Source: Roseburia zhanii
GTDB lineage: Bacteria > Bacillota > Clostridia > Lachnospirales > Lachnospiraceae
Assembly (NCBI RefSeq): GCF_014287635.1
Contig: NZ_JACOPH010000007.1
Span: 113,722 to 177,721 of the forward strand
Direction: 5' to 3'
DNA: 64,000 nucleotides
Within the stretch, counting starts at the first letter, position 1. Each line of letters opens with the position of its first letter. A program made the position numbers and the translations under genes. The notes under the pieces were generated by a model, which saw nothing but the letters and a program-made list of their open reading frames with translations, ran no database searches and was not told the origin of the DNA. This document shows positions 17,590 to 25,682 of the stretch, one piece after another.

Positions 17590-18832
17590 ATGTGCAGCAT
17601 ATTTTAAGCAATATGCAGTGTTTGAAAAGATTTTAAAGGGTTTTAAAAATAAATATATTTCATTTGGAAAATTTGCCGGGACATTAAAACTTAAGGACAT
17701 ACCGGTAAAAGATGTTGAGGTCTTAGAAGGTTTCTTTGGACAGAATTTTCATGGGCAGAAAAGTATTTCCATATCAGCTGTAAAATTTGAAAAAGCATTA
17801 AATAACAGCCGCTTTCAGGGGATAGATATGCTGCGGCTGTTAGAAATCTATTTTGGTGAGAAGATAAGGACAAGAAAAGATGTAAGGGAAGAAAAAGAAA
17901 ATACAAAAAGAAAAATTTTTCAAGAGGCTCTTAATGATTATGAAGAAACAGAAATGGAAGCTGTATTAGAAGATCTTACACAAATAATATGGGGAAAACG
18001 GACGAGTGACTTAGCAGAGTGGAAAAGACAGCTGTATCTTGCAGCAGATATTTATCAGGCGCTGCCTGTTAAAAAAGGGGAATATCTTTACCTTGCTGTT
18101 TTTGCTGCAGCGCTTACCGGAAATCCACATGCATTTGACAGAGGAGAAGCAGATGGGGATCTTTTATATAAGGTAGTACAGTATTATGCAGAAAAAAGAG
18201 GAAAATTACATCCTGATCAACAGATCTTTCCGGCATTTACAAGAAAAAACTATTATCTGAGTGCGGGAATTATGGTGGATGATGTTTCAAACTCTGTTAT
18301 GGTATATGGTATACAGGCAGTTTTACAAAATGGAAAATTACATCCCGGTGTGCAGGGATTTTATGAAAATCGGGAGATGATGCAGATCCCATTGTCAGTG
18401 ATCATGCAATGGAAAAAAGTAATTTGTCCCGGAAATGTGATGTACGTTGTGGAAAATCCTTCCGTTTTTGCCATGTTATGCAGACAAGAAGACATTGCGG
18501 TTATGTGTGTCAATGGACAGCCGAGAATGGCAGCATTGAAAGTTTTGGAATTATTGGCAGAATCAAATGCAAAAGTATATTATGGAGGTGATTTTGATCC
18601 GGAAGGTATTCTGATCGCCCAAAAGATAGCAATGTTTTACAAGGGTGAGTGTGAATTCTGGCACATGGATCCTGAGGATTATATGAAATGTTGTTCAGAT
18701 ACACAGATTTCCGGGAAAAGGTTAAAAAGTTTAGAAAAAATCACGGATCACAGACTTCTTCCGGTAGCTGTATGTATCCGCAGGGAAAAACGGGCAGGAT
18801 ATCAGGAAAGATTACTGATTGCAGAACGTTGA
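17555..18832 (+). CDS. jetD: Wadjet type II JetD (TIGR02679/DUF2399, TOPRIM-type nuclease subunit)
   Basis: A 425-residue protein starting at ATG 17555 inside the end of the fusion gene, in another frame, as is common for jetD. The N-terminal two thirds are helical. The C-terminal TOPRIM-like region shows VVENPSVFAML (conserved Glu), NGQPRMAALKVLELLAE and YYGGDFDPEGILIAQK, with the metal-binding Asp pair. The C-terminus RREKRAGYQERLL is also family-like. In intact systems JetD cuts plasmid DNA after loop extrusion by JetABC. Here the gene is intact but its partners are broken, so it is either an orphan or has another use. Confidence 0.85.
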   Translation: MEENLTGKMEAECAAYFKQYAVFEKILKGFKNKYISFGKFAGTLKLKDIPVKDVEVLEGFFGQNFHGQKSISISAVKFEKALNNSRFQGIDMLRLLEIYFGEKIRTRKDVREEKENTKRKIFQEALNDYEETEMEAVLEDLTQIIWGKRTSDLAEWKRQLYLAADIYQALPVKKGEYLYLAVFAAALTGNPHAFDRGEADGDLLYKVVQYYAEKRGKLHPDQQIFPAFTRKNYYLSAGIMVDDVSNSVMVYGIQAVLQNGKLHPGVQGFYENREMMQIPLSVIMQWKKVICPGNVMYVVENPSVFAMLCRQEDIAVMCVNGQPRMAALKVLELLAESNAKVYYGGDFDPEGILIAQKIAMFYKGECEFWHMDPEDYMKCCSDTQISGKRLKSLEKITDHRLLPVAVCIRREKRAGYQERLLIAER

Positions 18833-18888
18833 CATACGTAATTTTTGAAAAATGTTACTGTCCACACCTGACAGTGTGACCAGCAACG

Positions 18889-18932
18889 ATTACAGCCCAT
18901 TTAAAATGCCTCTGCGAGGCAGGGGCTGTAAT
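18889..18932. other. Nested inverted repeat (structured RNA or terminator-like)
   Basis: ATTACAGCCC (18889-18898) pairs with GGGCTGTAAT (18923-18932), enclosing an inner hairpin GCCTC-TGC-GAGGC. No T-tract follows. It lies 57 bases after jetD in the 413-base gap before bioY. It could be a terminator, an RNA element or the edge of a small mobile repeat. Confidence 0.45.
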
Positions 18933-18960
18933 TACACAATAATTAACACTATGGTGCATA

Positions 18961-18982
18961 GCTTGACAGCGCGGTGTCAAGC
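18961..18982. promoter_or_regulatory. TTGACA-containing dyad upstream of the bioY promoter
   Basis: GCTTGACA-GCGCGG-TGTCAAGC, an 8-base perfect dyad. The core TTGACA/TGTCAA echoes the arms of the BirA operator 30 bases downstream, but the spacer is too short for a BirA site. It may be a second regulator site. Confidence 0.3.
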
Positions 18983-19012
18983 TTGCGACAGAACAGTAAC
19001 GAAAAATGAACA

Positions 19013-19045
19013 ATTGTCAACCATATCAAAAAAGAGGTTGACAAT
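19013..19045. promoter_or_regulatory. BirA (biotin repressor) operator
   Basis: ATTGTCAACC and GGTTGACAAT form a perfect 10-base dyad with a 13-base spacer. Written in the clostridial form this is TTGTCAAC-N15-GTTGACAA, the known BirA site pattern. The right arm contains the -35 hexamer, so bound BirA-biotinyl-AMP would block the polymerase. The gene downstream is bioY, which fits. Confidence 0.85.
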
Positions 19046-19067
19046 CAAAGCGTATCTATGCTATATT
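19038..19067 (+). promoter_or_regulatory. bioY promoter
   Basis: TTGACA at 19038-19043 and TATATT at 19062-19067 with an 18-base spacer, overlapping the BirA operator. The leader to the start codon is about 170 bases, and nothing else was recognised in it. Confidence 0.7.
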
Positions 19068-19245
19068 TTCTATCGGACGATCATGAGTCTGAGATGTACT
19101 CCGTAATCTTCTGAAAACAGATTTCATCGGCTGGATTTCCGATATACGGTTTCGTTTCCAGGTTGTATATCAAAAATCAATTTTGAAATACTTTGTTTGG
19201 AAGCTTTTAAGAGTACATGAAAAAAGAAAAGGGGAGGCATACGAT

Positions 19246-19812
19246 ATGTCAACAGCAGCAACACCGGAAATCACAAGAAATAAAACACGGGATATGGTCT
19301 ATATTGCGATTTTTGCAGTTCTGATTGCAATTTGTTCATGGATCTCCATTCCAACAACAGTACCATTTACTTTACAGACATTTGCAGTCTTTTTAGCAGT
19401 TGGAGTATTAGGTGGAAAAAGAGGAACACTTTCCATCTTGATCTATCTGTTATTAGGTGTGATCGGAGTACCTGTTTTTGCAGGATTTACAGGCGGGATC
19501 GGAATCGTACTCGGAACCACAGGAGGATATATCATCGGATTTTTATTTTCCGGCCTTATCATGTGGGCAATGGAACAGTTATTAGGTAAAAAAACATGGG
19601 TGTTAGCACTTTCCATGGTACTTGGATTATTAGTCTGCTACGCATTCGGAACCGCATGGTTCATGGTAGTATATGCAAAACAGGCAGGAGCTGTAGGGCT
19701 TTTAACAGCACTCGGCTGGTGCGTATTCCCATTTATCATACCGGATATCATCAAGATTGTATTAGCACTGGTGATCTGTAAAAGATTAGCCGGCATTATA
19801 AAGGCTGACTAA
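19246..19812 (+). CDS. bioY: Biotin transporter BioY (ECF S component)
   Basis: A 188-residue polytopic membrane protein. ATG 19246 is preferred to upstream starts because GGGGAGG lies 8 bases before it. Features are the BioY motifs VPFTLQTFAVFLAVGVLGG, LSILIYLLLGVIGVPVFAG and GIVLGTTGGYIIGF. It binds biotin and works with the shared ECF energising module, or at lower capacity alone. The BirA operator upstream gives biotin control. The next gene starts 3 bases after its stop, so both are probably cotranscribed. Confidence 0.95.
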   Translation: MSTAATPEITRNKTRDMVYIAIFAVLIAICSWISIPTTVPFTLQTFAVFLAVGVLGGKRGTLSILIYLLLGVIGVPVFAGFTGGIGIVLGTTGGYIIGFLFSGLIMWAMEQLLGKKTWVLALSMVLGLLVCYAFGTAWFMVVYAKQAGAVGLLTALGWCVFPFIIPDIIKIVLALVICKRLAGIIKAD

Positions 19813-19814
19813 GC

Positions 19815-20195
19815 ATGGATAAACAAGAATATCAGTATCGGATCAGGGCACATCATGGTATGTGCCTTGCATTTTTTAAAGGAAATGGTTATAGCAGTGG
19901 TTTTACAAAGCATATGGGTAATGTGAAATATGCTTTAGAGGAAAATCCGATGATTAAGGTTTTAGCAGATGAAGATGATATCTGTAAGGAGTGTCCGAAT
20001 AAAGATATGAGCTGCGTTGCAGATGGAAAAGCTGCGGCATATGACAGGGAAGTGCTTTTAAGATGTCATATACAGCCTGGAGAAGTCATGCCATATTCAG
20101 AGTTTGCAAAGAAAGTATATGATTGTATATTATCTATAGGGACCAGGGAAGAAATTTGTGGAAACTGTAGGTGGAATGAACTGTGTCACTTTTAA
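19815..20195 (+). CDS. DUF1284 protein, cysteine-rich
   Basis: A 126-residue protein with YRIRAHHGMCLAFFKGNGYS at the start, the DUF1284 hallmark, and several cysteines (DDICKECPNKDMSC, EEICGNCRWNELC) that could hold an iron-sulfur cluster. Function is unknown. It sits 3 bases behind bioY, ahead of a terminator, so it should share the biotin-controlled promoter. That hints at a link to biotin or sulfur metabolism, but this is inference. Confidence 0.8.
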   Translation: MDKQEYQYRIRAHHGMCLAFFKGNGYSSGFTKHMGNVKYALEENPMIKVLADEDDICKECPNKDMSCVADGKAAAYDREVLLRCHIQPGEVMPYSEFAKKVYDCILSIGTREEICGNCRWNELCHF

Positions 20196-20211
20196 AGTGG
20201 TGCAGTTTTTT
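20179..20211 (+). terminator. Rho-independent terminator overlapping the DUF1284 stop
   Basis: AACTGTGTCACTTT / AAAGTGGTGCAGTT, a 14-base arm pair with mismatches, followed by six T. The stop codon is inside the hairpin. Confidence 0.8.
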
Positions 20212-20228
20212 CGTACGAAGAAATATCT

Positions 20229-20256
20229 TGCATACCCCTTCTATTACAAGTATAAT
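20229..20256 (+). promoter_or_regulatory. Promoter of the HtrA-like gene
   Basis: TTGCAT (20229-20234), a 16-base spacer, TATAAT (20251-20256), 57 bases before the start codon. Confidence 0.65.
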
Positions 20257-20312
20257 AAAGGATAGGCAACAAATTCAAACCTAAGAGAATACGGTTAAGG
20301 AGAAGTAACGGT

Positions 20313-21617
20313 ATGGCTGAACAGGAAAAGAAAGAGTTTGCATTTATCAAAGAAAAGATCAAAGAAAAGCCAGTGAATAAAAAGCGTTTGTTTAAGCATG
20401 GAATGTATACGGTGGGGTTTGCAGTGATATTCGGAGTAGTATCCTGCTTCGTATTTACGTGCCTGCGCCCGGTCATGGAGAACTGGCTGCATCCGAAGGC
20501 AGACTCAACGATCACGATCCCGGGGGATGAATGGTCAACAGAAGTAGAAACAGAGGAAAAGAAAGAACCGGCAGAGGAAACAGAACAGGCACCTGTTTTG
20601 GCAGAGGCACCACAGGCATCCGATACAGTAAGAAAACAGGAATTAGAATTATCGGATTATCAGATGCTCCAGAATAAAATCTATGCGATCGGAAAAGAAG
20701 CAAACCGCTCAGTTGTCACAGTGACAGGGGTAGTCAGTGATACAGACTGGTATAATAATGCATATGAAAGTGAAGGCCGGGCAGCAGGGATCATTATAGG
20801 TGATAATGGAAACGAACTGCTGATTTTAACAGAGCATAAAGTAGTAAAAGATGCCGGGACGATCAACGTAACTTTTATTGATGATGTGACAGTACAGGCA
20901 TCTTTAAAAAAATATGACGGAAATACCGGAATCGCAATTCTTGCAATAGATCTCAAACAGTTAGAAGAAAACACCAAAAATAGCATTTCTTATGCAGTAT
21001 TAGGAAGTTCATTGTCTGTTGCACAGGGAAATATTGCAATTGCGATTGGAAGTCCATTAGGTACAAATTATTCGATCGGTACAGGAAATATTACTTCTGT
21101 CGGAAATGTGATCCATACGGCAGATGCTACATATACCGTATTTACGACAGATATTGTGGGAAGCAGCAGCAGCAGCGGAGTACTTTTGAACCTGAACGGA
21201 GAAGTTGTCGGACTGGTTATGCAGGGGTACAGTAATGATGGGGCAGATAATACACTGACAGCAATCTCGATTTCAGAGTTAAAGCAGATCATAGAAATGT
21301 TGTCAAATGGAAAAGATATTCCTTATTTTGGATTAAAAGTAGTAACAGTAACAGATAAGATCGCAAATGACTATGACATTCCAAAAGGTGTTTATATCAA
21401 AGAAGTGATGATGGATTCACCGGCATGGGAAACAGGTCTGCAGAATGGTGATGTTATTGTCGGGATGGATGGAGAAGAGATTACTTCCGTAGAGGCATAT
21501 CAGTCCAAATTATTGTCCTTAGAGCCGGGAAGTACGATCGAAGTAGCAGTAAAACGGCAGGGAATGAACGATTATCTTGGTGTAACCTGTAACGTAACCG
21601 TAGGAAAACTTCAATAA
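20313..21617 (+). CDS. Membrane-anchored HtrA/DegP-like protein with PDZ domain, degenerate triad
   Basis: A 434-residue protein: a basic cytoplasmic N-terminus, one membrane helix (about residues 36-55), a Glu/Thr linker, a trypsin-like domain and a C-terminal PDZ domain (YFGLKVVTVTDKIANDY, SPAWETGLQNGDVIVGMDG). The catalytic His seems present (His175 in LTEHKVV) and a Ser is in place (Ser288 in SSG). The position of the usual Asp reads GNTGIAIL, and the GNSGG oxyanion loop is replaced by GSSSSSG. It may be weakly active or a pseudo-protease with a binding or scaffold role in envelope stress. Its own promoter and the hairpin after it make it monocistronic. Confidence 0.8.
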   Translation: MAEQEKKEFAFIKEKIKEKPVNKKRLFKHGMYTVGFAVIFGVVSCFVFTCLRPVMENWLHPKADSTITIPGDEWSTEVETEEKKEPAEETEQAPVLAEAPQASDTVRKQELELSDYQMLQNKIYAIGKEANRSVVTVTGVVSDTDWYNNAYESEGRAAGIIIGDNGNELLILTEHKVVKDAGTINVTFIDDVTVQASLKKYDGNTGIAILAIDLKQLEENTKNSISYAVLGSSLSVAQGNIAIAIGSPLGTNYSIGTGNITSVGNVIHTADATYTVFTTDIVGSSSSSGVLLNLNGEVVGLVMQGYSNDGADNTLTAISISELKQIIEMLSNGKDIPYFGLKVVTVTDKIANDYDIPKGVYIKEVMMDSPAWETGLQNGDVIVGMDGEEITSVEAYQSKLLSLEPGSTIEVAVKRQGMNDYLGVTCNVTVGKLQ

Positions 21618-21628
21618 CGGGGGAAAGT

Positions 21629-21658
21629 AGTTACAGTCCGCAGCTGTGAACTGTAACT
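21629..21658 (+). terminator. Hairpin after the HtrA-like gene
   Basis: AGTTACAGT / ACTGTAACT, a perfect 9-base stem with a 12-base loop. The tail is A-rich rather than T-rich, so termination is uncertain. Confidence 0.45.
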
Positions 21659-21705
21659 AAAAATACGGTCAAAAATGCAGTAAAGACAGAAAAAGGAGCA
21701 GCAGA

Positions 21706-22653
21706 ATGAAGTATATTGAAACATTTCGTGAGGGAGAGCGCATCAGCGAGATTTTTCTTTGCAAACATAAACAATCAGCAGTCACGAAAAATGGCAAACC
21801 ATATGAAACAGTGATCTTACAGGATAAAACAGGAACGCTGGATGCTAAGATCTGGGAACCGGATTCTTCAGGAATCGAAGATTTTGATGCATTAGAGTAC
21901 ATCCTTGTCATGGGCGATGTTACCAGTTTTCAGGGAGCATTGCAATTAAATGTGAAACGTGTCCGCAAAGCACAGGAAGGTGAGTATGATCCAAAAGACT
22001 ATCTTCCGGTCAGCAGTCGTGATGTCGATGAAATGTATGAAGAATTAAAAGGATATATCTCCGGCATTACCAATCCATATCTGCAAAAACTTTTAGCAGG
22101 ATTTTTCTTAGAAGATGAAGAATTTATCAGCCGGTTCAAATTTCATTCAGCCGCAAAAAGTGTACATCATGGATTTGTAGGAGGATTGTTAGAGCATACC
22201 TTAGGCGTTACAAAACTTTGCGATGCATTTTCAAAACAGTACCCGATCTTAAACCGTGATCTTTTACTGACAGCGGCTATATTCCACGATATCGGAAAAC
22301 TAGAAGAATTATCTGCGTTTCCGGAAAATGATTATACCGATGAGGGACAGCTGTTAGGTCATATCATGATAGGAGCAGAGTGGGTGTCAGAGCATATGCG
22401 TCTGATTCCGGATTTTCCAAGAAAATTAGGAAATGAGTTAAAGCACTGCATTTTGGCACATCATGGAGAATTAGAGTATGGTTCTCCGAAAAAGCCGGCA
22501 TTGATCGAAGCAGTTGCGCTTAATTTTGCAGATAATGTAGATGCAAAAATGGAAACATTAAAAGAAGCATTTGCAAATGTACCGGATGGCAATACAGAAT
22601 GGTTAGGATATAATAGGCTTTTAGAATCAAACATCCGCAAAACAAGTAAATAG
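21706..22653 (+). CDS. yhaM: 3'-5' exoribonuclease YhaM family
   Basis: A 315-residue protein, the normal length of YhaM. It has an N-terminal OB-fold nucleic-acid-binding domain (residues about 20-95, QDKTGTLDAKIWEPDS) and a C-terminal HD domain with HHGFVGGLLEHTLG, FHDIGKLEE and CILAHHGELEYGSP. The HD residues bind the divalent metals for 3'-to-5' exonuclease action on RNA (also DNA in some species). AGGAGCAGCAG precedes the ATG. rlmD starts 8 bases after the stop, so they form an operon of RNA-maintenance genes. Confidence 0.92.
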   Translation: MKYIETFREGERISEIFLCKHKQSAVTKNGKPYETVILQDKTGTLDAKIWEPDSSGIEDFDALEYILVMGDVTSFQGALQLNVKRVRKAQEGEYDPKDYLPVSSRDVDEMYEELKGYISGITNPYLQKLLAGFFLEDEEFISRFKFHSAAKSVHHGFVGGLLEHTLGVTKLCDAFSKQYPILNRDLLLTAAIFHDIGKLEELSAFPENDYTDEGQLLGHIMIGAEWVSEHMRLIPDFPRKLGNELKHCILAHHGELEYGSPKKPALIEAVALNFADNVDAKMETLKEAFANVPDGNTEWLGYNRLLESNIRKTSK

Positions 22654-22661
22654 GAGTAGTT

Positions 22662-24098
22662 ATGCAGAAGAATGATTTTATAGAATTAGTCATTGAAGAT
22701 ATTAGTACGGAAGGAGCAGGGATCGGTAAATATGATGGAATGACATTTTTTATAAAAGATGCCATTATTGGAGATCGGATCCTTGCTAAGATCATAAAAT
22801 TAAAAAAGACATACGGCTATGCACGTTTGATGGAAATTAAGGAGGCTTCCCCCTATCGGGTGGAGCCCCGTTGTATTTATGCCCGTTCCTGTGGCGGCTG
22901 CCAGATCCAGGAAATGGACTATCAGAGCCAGTTGGAATTTAAGCAGCGGAAAGTACGGGGAAATCTGATCCGTTTGGGCGGTTTTAAGGAATCAGAGATC
23001 GATCAGCTGATGGAACCGATCGTAGGCATGGACTATCCATTTGCCTACCGGAACAAAGCACAGTTTCCGGTAGGGGTAAATGCAAAAGGTGAAATTGTCA
23101 CCGGATTTTATGCAGGAAGAACCCATACGATCATTGCAAATACAAATTGTGCACTAGGAGCAGCAGTTAATGAGAAAATTTTGCAGAATGTACTTACATA
23201 TATGAAAGAAACAAATACATCTGCGTATGATGAAAAAACAGGAAAAGGACTTGTACGTCACATTCTGATCCGCTATGGTTTTGATTCCAAAGAGATCATG
23301 GTCTGTCTTATCATCAATGGAAGAAAGCTGCCATCAGCAGATGTTCTTGTTGGAAAATTGTGTACAATTAATGGAATGAAAAGCATTTCCATCAATCGCA
23401 ATCAGGAAAAAACAAATGTGATCTTAGGAAATGAAACCACAACCATCTGGGGAGAGCCGACGATCACAGATACTTTGTATCTTCGTAATACAGAGGATTT
23501 TAGCCGTTTGGAAGAACATACCAGTTACCAGATCTCACCACAGTCTTTTTATCAGGTCAATCCGGTGCAGACAGAAAAATTGTATTCACTTGCACTTGCG
23601 TATGCAGGTTTGACAGGAAAGGAAACCGTCTGGGATCTCTATTGCGGGATAGGAACCATTTCGTTATTCCTTGCCCGTCATGCAAAACAGGTATATGGAG
23701 TCGAGATCATTCCACAGGCGATTGAAGATGCCAGGAAAAATGCCAGATTAAATCATATTTCCAATACGGTATTTTTTGTCGGAAAAGCCGAAGAAGTCTT
23801 ACCGGCTTTCTATGAAAAAGAAAAGACTGCATCCGATGTAAATGCAGATATGTGCCATCCGGATGTGATCGTTGTTGATCCACCACGAAAAGGCTGTGAT
23901 GAAAAATGCCTTGCCACGATGCTAAAGATGCAGCCGGAGAAGATCGTGTATGTAAGCTGTGATTCGGCGACCTTAGCCAGAGATCTCAAGGTGCTGTGTG
24001 CCGGTGGGTATGAAGTGAAGAGAGTGCGGGCGGTGGATCAGTTTGGGATGACGGTGCATGTGGAGTCGGTAGTTCTGATGCAGTATTGTGGAAAATAA
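22662..24098 (+). CDS. rlmD: 23S rRNA (uracil-5-)-methyltransferase RlmD/RlmCD (RumA family)
   Basis: A 478-residue protein with an N-terminal TRAM domain (residues 1-60), the iron-sulfur cysteines CIYARSCGGCQIQ, and a Rossmann methyltransferase domain with WDLYCGIGTISLFLA, VVDPPRKGCD and YVSCDSATLARD. The Cys in the last motif is the catalytic nucleophile. It methylates U1939 (and in Firmicutes often U747) of 23S rRNA. The last 100 bases use codons (GTG, CGG, GGG) unlike the rest of the gene, and the conjugative-type block starts right after. The 3' end of this gene is a known insertion point of streptococcal elements. Confidence 0.93.
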   Translation: MQKNDFIELVIEDISTEGAGIGKYDGMTFFIKDAIIGDRILAKIIKLKKTYGYARLMEIKEASPYRVEPRCIYARSCGGCQIQEMDYQSQLEFKQRKVRGNLIRLGGFKESEIDQLMEPIVGMDYPFAYRNKAQFPVGVNAKGEIVTGFYAGRTHTIIANTNCALGAAVNEKILQNVLTYMKETNTSAYDEKTGKGLVRHILIRYGFDSKEIMVCLIINGRKLPSADVLVGKLCTINGMKSISINRNQEKTNVILGNETTTIWGEPTITDTLYLRNTEDFSRLEEHTSYQISPQSFYQVNPVQTEKLYSLALAYAGLTGKETVWDLYCGIGTISLFLARHAKQVYGVEIIPQAIEDARKNARLNHISNTVFFVGKAEEVLPAFYEKEKTASDVNADMCHPDVIVVDPPRKGCDEKCLATMLKMQPEKIVYVSCDSATLARDLKVLCAGGYEVKRVRAVDQFGMTVHVESVVLMQYCGK

Positions 24099-24138
24099 GA
24101 AAAATAGGCATGTTAGACCACAAGATGTTGTGGTTTGA

Positions 24139-24185
24139 GGGCAAAAATTGGAGCAAAAAATGACCAGTTTTTGCCCTATTTTTTT
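24139..24185 (+). terminator. Rho-independent terminator after rlmD
   Basis: GGGCAAAAATTGG / CCAGTTTTTGCCC, 13-base arms with one G-T pair, then a T-rich tail. A small hairpin CCACAA-GATG-TTGTGG lies just before it (24118-24133). Confidence 0.85.
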
Positions 24186-24269
24186 CCACGTTTTTATAGA
24201 TGCATAGAGGCAAAAAAGAGATTTTTAAGTATTTTGGGACAAAATTCAGAGAAAGGAAAAGAAACAGGG

Positions 24270-25004
24270 ATGGAGAAAAAGCAGCACCCAAGTTACGGAA
24301 TGATTCGGTTTGCAAGGTCCTCAATCGGTGGTTCAGGAACGGCATTGTTTGGAAGTTCCATCATGCATAATAATGTCATACGCCTGTCCATTTCAAAAGG
24401 CATGATGGAAAGGGAGGGCAACGAGGACTGGTTTTTGGCAGGGACAGACATCAATGACATGATCGTTGAGGTGGAGATGTCCTATACACAGTTTGCCGAA
24501 GCAATCACATCACTTAACATTGGAGAGGGGATACCGGTTACCATTACAAAAGTGAATGGGACATTCGTTGAACCATGCCCATACAGTGACAGGCAGAAAG
24601 TAATGCGCCGGGAAGTGGATGAAGCAACCCGTGACTTGGTGCGGCAACTGGAAAAGAGGTCAGAGGAGATTGAAAAACTTCTGGATGAGAAACGTGTCCT
24701 GAGCAGGGAGGACCGGAGAAATATCGTCTCGACATTGAAAAATGTACGGCAGGAGTTAAAAAGTAATATCCCCTATCTGCAGAAACTGTTTGCTGAACAG
24801 ATGGATAAAACCGTGACAGAGGCGAAAGGGGAGTTTGAAACTTACCTGCAGAACAAGATGAACAGCATTGCACTTGCAGCAATTTCAGAACAGATGAAGC
24901 AGGAGGAAATCAGTTTAAACAGAAACATGATACCGGAACTGGAAGTACAGGAGGGCGGGGAAGAGGCAGGGGAGATGGAAGCGGGAATGCAGATGAACAT
25001 GTAA
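24270..25004 (+). CDS. Conserved element protein with coiled coil and Met-rich tail
   Basis: A 244-residue protein from ATG 24270, the first gene of the G+C-richer block. Residues 1-105 are a compact domain (SSIGGSGTALFGSSIMHNN, then AEAITSLNIGEGIPVTITKV). Residues about 120-215 form a long coiled coil. An acidic stretch leads to the tail GMQMNM. Phage and element proteins with this N-terminal domain are unnamed as far as I know. The tail recurs on several unrelated proteins further down. Role unknown; it may bind DNA or a partner complex. Confidence 0.6.
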   Translation: MEKKQHPSYGMIRFARSSIGGSGTALFGSSIMHNNVIRLSISKGMMEREGNEDWFLAGTDINDMIVEVEMSYTQFAEAITSLNIGEGIPVTITKVNGTFVEPCPYSDRQKVMRREVDEATRDLVRQLEKRSEEIEKLLDEKRVLSREDRRNIVSTLKNVRQELKSNIPYLQKLFAEQMDKTVTEAKGEFETYLQNKMNSIALAAISEQMKQEEISLNRNMIPELEVQEGGEEAGEMEAGMQMNM

Positions 25005-25073
25005 GGCAGTACTTATTTTAGAAATGAAATGGGTGCTGTCTTTTTTTATGGAAAAAGAAAGGAGACAGATTTG

Positions 25074-25682
25074 ATGTCGGGATTTTTTTGCAACAGTCCA
25101 AGACTGCAGTTATTAGAACGGCAGATGCGCCAGCCGCCGGGATATCGTCCCAGAGGGCAGGGGTGGATGTTTGACATGGAAGAGTGGAAAAGCAGGGGAA
25201 ATTATTCGGAGATTGTGGACTGTGTCATCAGCCGGATGCAGATGGAACACTTAAAGAAAAGGATACAGGAGGTATTTGGAAACGCAGAAAAGGAACTGAT
25301 TTTTTATGACAGCAGGCACAGAAACGATTTTTCTTCCCTGCTGCTTGGCAGACGGAAAAAGAACCTGTGCGGACTTCCGAATTATGCCGCCGCAGTATTT
25401 CTTCTGTCTGCAGATGAAAACCTGTGGGAGAAAGTTTCTAAGCAGGTGCTGGATACGGGGATTTATTTTGACCGCATCCGGCTTGGCAGCGTTGCGCTGG
25501 AACAATATATCCTGTTCCATGCGGCAAGGGATGTGTATCTGGGGACAAAGCATATCCGGCTGTCGGAGCTGACCGACAGGGAATTGATACCGGATGAAAT
25601 CTTAAGGCTCATCGTCAATGCATTCGTGATGGAAAGGTATGGGGTGGACATCGTAGAACGGGAGGTGTGGAATGAAGATTAG
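25074..25682 (+). CDS. Hypothetical element protein
   Basis: A 202-residue soluble protein from ATG 25074, chosen for the AAAGGAGACAG site before it. It is mixed alpha/beta with no clear motif and no signal or membrane segment. The following gene overlaps its 3' end by 11 bases, so the two are translationally coupled, and the neighbour is the ArdA-like protein. A role in antirestriction or element maintenance is possible but not shown by sequence. Confidence 0.5.
   Translation: MSGFFCNSPRLQLLERQMRQPPGYRPRGQGWMFDMEEWKSRGNYSEIVDCVISRMQMEHLKKRIQEVFGNAEKELIFYDSRHRNDFSSLLLGRRKKNLCGLPNYAAAVFLLSADENLWEKVSKQVLDTGIYFDRIRLGSVALEQYILFHAARDVYLGTKHIRLSELTDRELIPDEILRLIVNAFVMERYGVDIVEREVWNED

Noticed and set aside
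18852..19106. Plus-strand 84-codon frame upstream of bioY
   Set aside because: It crosses the BirA operator and promoter, has no ribosome site, and its product shows no protein-like pattern.
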